A stretch of DNA of 64,000 nucleotides from the NCBI GenBank assembly GCA_000381585.1, contig KB906737.1, positions 372,001 to 436,000 on the forward strand, given 5' to 3'. Below, in pieces: positions 63,081-64,000 of the stretch; positions within the stretch are counted from its first letter, which is position 1; the number at the start of each line of letters is the position of its first letter. This stretch comes from Acidobacteriaceae bacterium KBS 83. GTDB taxonomy: Bacteria; Acidobacteriota; Terriglobia; Terriglobales; Acidobacteriaceae. The translations under genes were made by a program, and so were the position numbers. Under the pieces are notes generated by a model. That model worked only from the letters and a program-made list of their open reading frames with translations. It did no database searches and was not told where the DNA came from.

Positions 63081-64000
63081 TCAGACGGCGGCCAGCACGG
63101 CGTCCGGCGCTTCGCTGGGCGCGCCGATGAACTCGATGCGCAGGACAGTGATGTCGTCGTTCTGTCCGAAGGCCTGTGCCTGCTGCACGATGGCGGCAGC
63201 GGGCTGGTTGCTGATGATGCAGGCGCGATCGAAACCGAAGAGCTCGTGCGCGGAGTTCATGGCCTCGACGACGCCATCCGTTAAGAATGTGAGGCGGTCG
63301 CCTGGCTGAAGCGTGAGAACGCGCGAAGAAGGATCGACGAGGTTGGCGGCACCGAGTGGAAGCGAACCTTCCAGATCGAGCTCCTGGCCGTTGAGGTAAG
63401 GCGGGAGATGACCGGCATTGGCGATCCGCATGGATCCGTCGGAGCGCAGCTCCGCAGCTACACAGGTGGCGAGGTGGCCTCCGGAGCGGCCGATGAGGCG
63501 CTGATTGAGCATGGTGAGCATGGCGACGGGATCGAAGCTCTCCTCTGCGCGCGTGCGGATAGCGCCGACAAGCACGGCGACGAGCATCGCAGCACTCATG
63601 CCTTTGCCGGAGACGTCGCCGAGTACCACCAGCAGGCTGCCGTCGGGTTTAGACAAAGTCTGGAAGAAGTCTCCGCCGACAGTCTGCGCAGGACGGTACT
63701 CAGTTTCGACAGAGAAGGCAGGCGATTGCATGACCTCGGGTACGAGGACGCGCTGCTGCAATTGCTGCGCCTGTTCCATGTCCAGTGCGACGATCTGACG
63801 GGCACGCTCCTGGCTCATCCGAGTGCGCAGGAAGCGCCGCATGACCAGCGCACCGATGACCAGCACCATGAGGATCCACGCGACATTCCCGACACTGATG
63901 CCGAGGCCAAGGAAGAAAAACACGCTTGAGATACCAAAAGTAGAGAGAAAGAAGACATTGAAGCTGGCGAACTCGATCAGCAGCAGAGGAAGCGCAGCCA
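63081..64000 (-). CDS. SpoIIE-type serine phosphatase with membrane N-terminus, 5' end outside window
   Basis: The frame is open from the right edge (codon starting at 63998) to the TAG-type end at 63081, so the true N-terminus lies beyond the window and the M at 63923 is probably internal. The visible start is hydrophobic (ASFNVFFLSTFGISSVFFFLG and NVAWILMVLVIGALVM), then a linker helix and a PP2C-like SpoIIE domain: VGGDFFQTLSKPDG, VLGDVSGKGMSAAML, RIANAGHLPPYL, LTFLTDGVVEAMN, QNDDITVLRI with the metal aspartates. Such proteins dephosphorylate anti-sigma antagonists; the target is unknown. Confidence 0.9.
   Translation of the reverse strand, partial: AALPLLLIEFASFNVFFLSTFGISSVFFFLGLGISVGNVAWILMVLVIGALVMRRFLRTRMSQERARQIVALDMEQAQQLQQRVLVPEVMQSPAFSVETEYRPAQTVGGDFFQTLSKPDGSLLVVLGDVSGKGMSAAMLVAVLVGAIRTRAEESFDPVAMLTMLNQRLIGRSGGHLATCVAAELRSDGSMRIANAGHLPPYLNGQELDLEGSLPLGAANLVDPSSRVLTLQPGDRLTFLTDGVVEAMNSAHELFGFDRACIISNQPAAAIVQQAQAFGQNDDITVLRIEFIGAPSEAPDAVLAAV

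Overview
The window reads as a chromosomal piece of an Acidobacteriota genome (Terriglobia/Acidobacteriaceae-like). Base composition is high-GC. Typical lineage markers are present: two ToxR/CadC-type winged-helix regulators fused to PD40/TolB-like propellers, an S53 (kumamolisin-like) protease with Ig-like repeats and the usual acidobacterial C-terminal membrane hairpin, GH2 and GH3 enzymes, and a lipoprotein phosphoesterase with ten Ig-like repeats. Taxonomy is inferred from gene families only. No rRNA, tRNA, CRISPR, prophage or transposase gene was seen.

Layout. 1-335: 3' end of an M24 peptidase. 350-6450 (minus): GH3 glycosidase, then a siroheme unit (SUMT, precorrin-2 dehydrogenase/ferrochelatase and a siroheme sulfite/nitrite reductase) led by a 25-codon, eight-cysteine leader ORF, two hairpins and a U-tract. 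This looks like a cysteine-responsive transcription attenuator. 6514-6978: trmO. 6888-23368 (minus): a GH2 glycosidase followed by an exopolysaccharide cluster (UDP-GlcA and UDP-Xyl enzymes, dTDP-rhamnose rfbABCD, glycosyltransferases, Wza-like exporter, Wzc-like autokinase, acetyltransferase); no flippase or polymerase is visible. 23583-29846 (mostly plus): small membrane protein, thiO, citrate synthase, DinB-like protein (minus), then a cysteine desulfurase next to mnmA.

29847-33343 and 47930-51473 share one arrangement: a novel-looking ~40-nt dispersed repeat followed by a hairpin, a small secreted protein on the minus strand, and a divergent winged-helix/PD40 regulator. 33361-37040: the three-gene proton-translocating transhydrogenase (pntAA-pntAB-pntB) lies between two direct repeats; one is the live 3' end of a membrane-protein gene and the other a decayed copy. 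36897-39376: envelope proteins (coiled-coil membrane protein, YtxH-like, BON-domain lipoprotein). 39473-47929: S53 protease, an M16 peptidase pair (one active, one lacking HxxEH), glmU. 51653-60238 (minus): repeat-rich phosphoesterase, potassium-channel/TrkA protein, TonB-like protein whose N-terminus is built on an inverted-repeat element, and a glycosyltransferase-39-like gene broken by an amber codon and a frameshift. 60290-64000 (minus): thpR, kynureninase and tryptophan 2,3-dioxygenase, then a SpoIIE-type phosphatase running off the right edge.

The two best candidates for something undescribed are the polycysteine attenuator at 6241-6450 and the dispersed repeat/hairpin family beside the two regulator modules.
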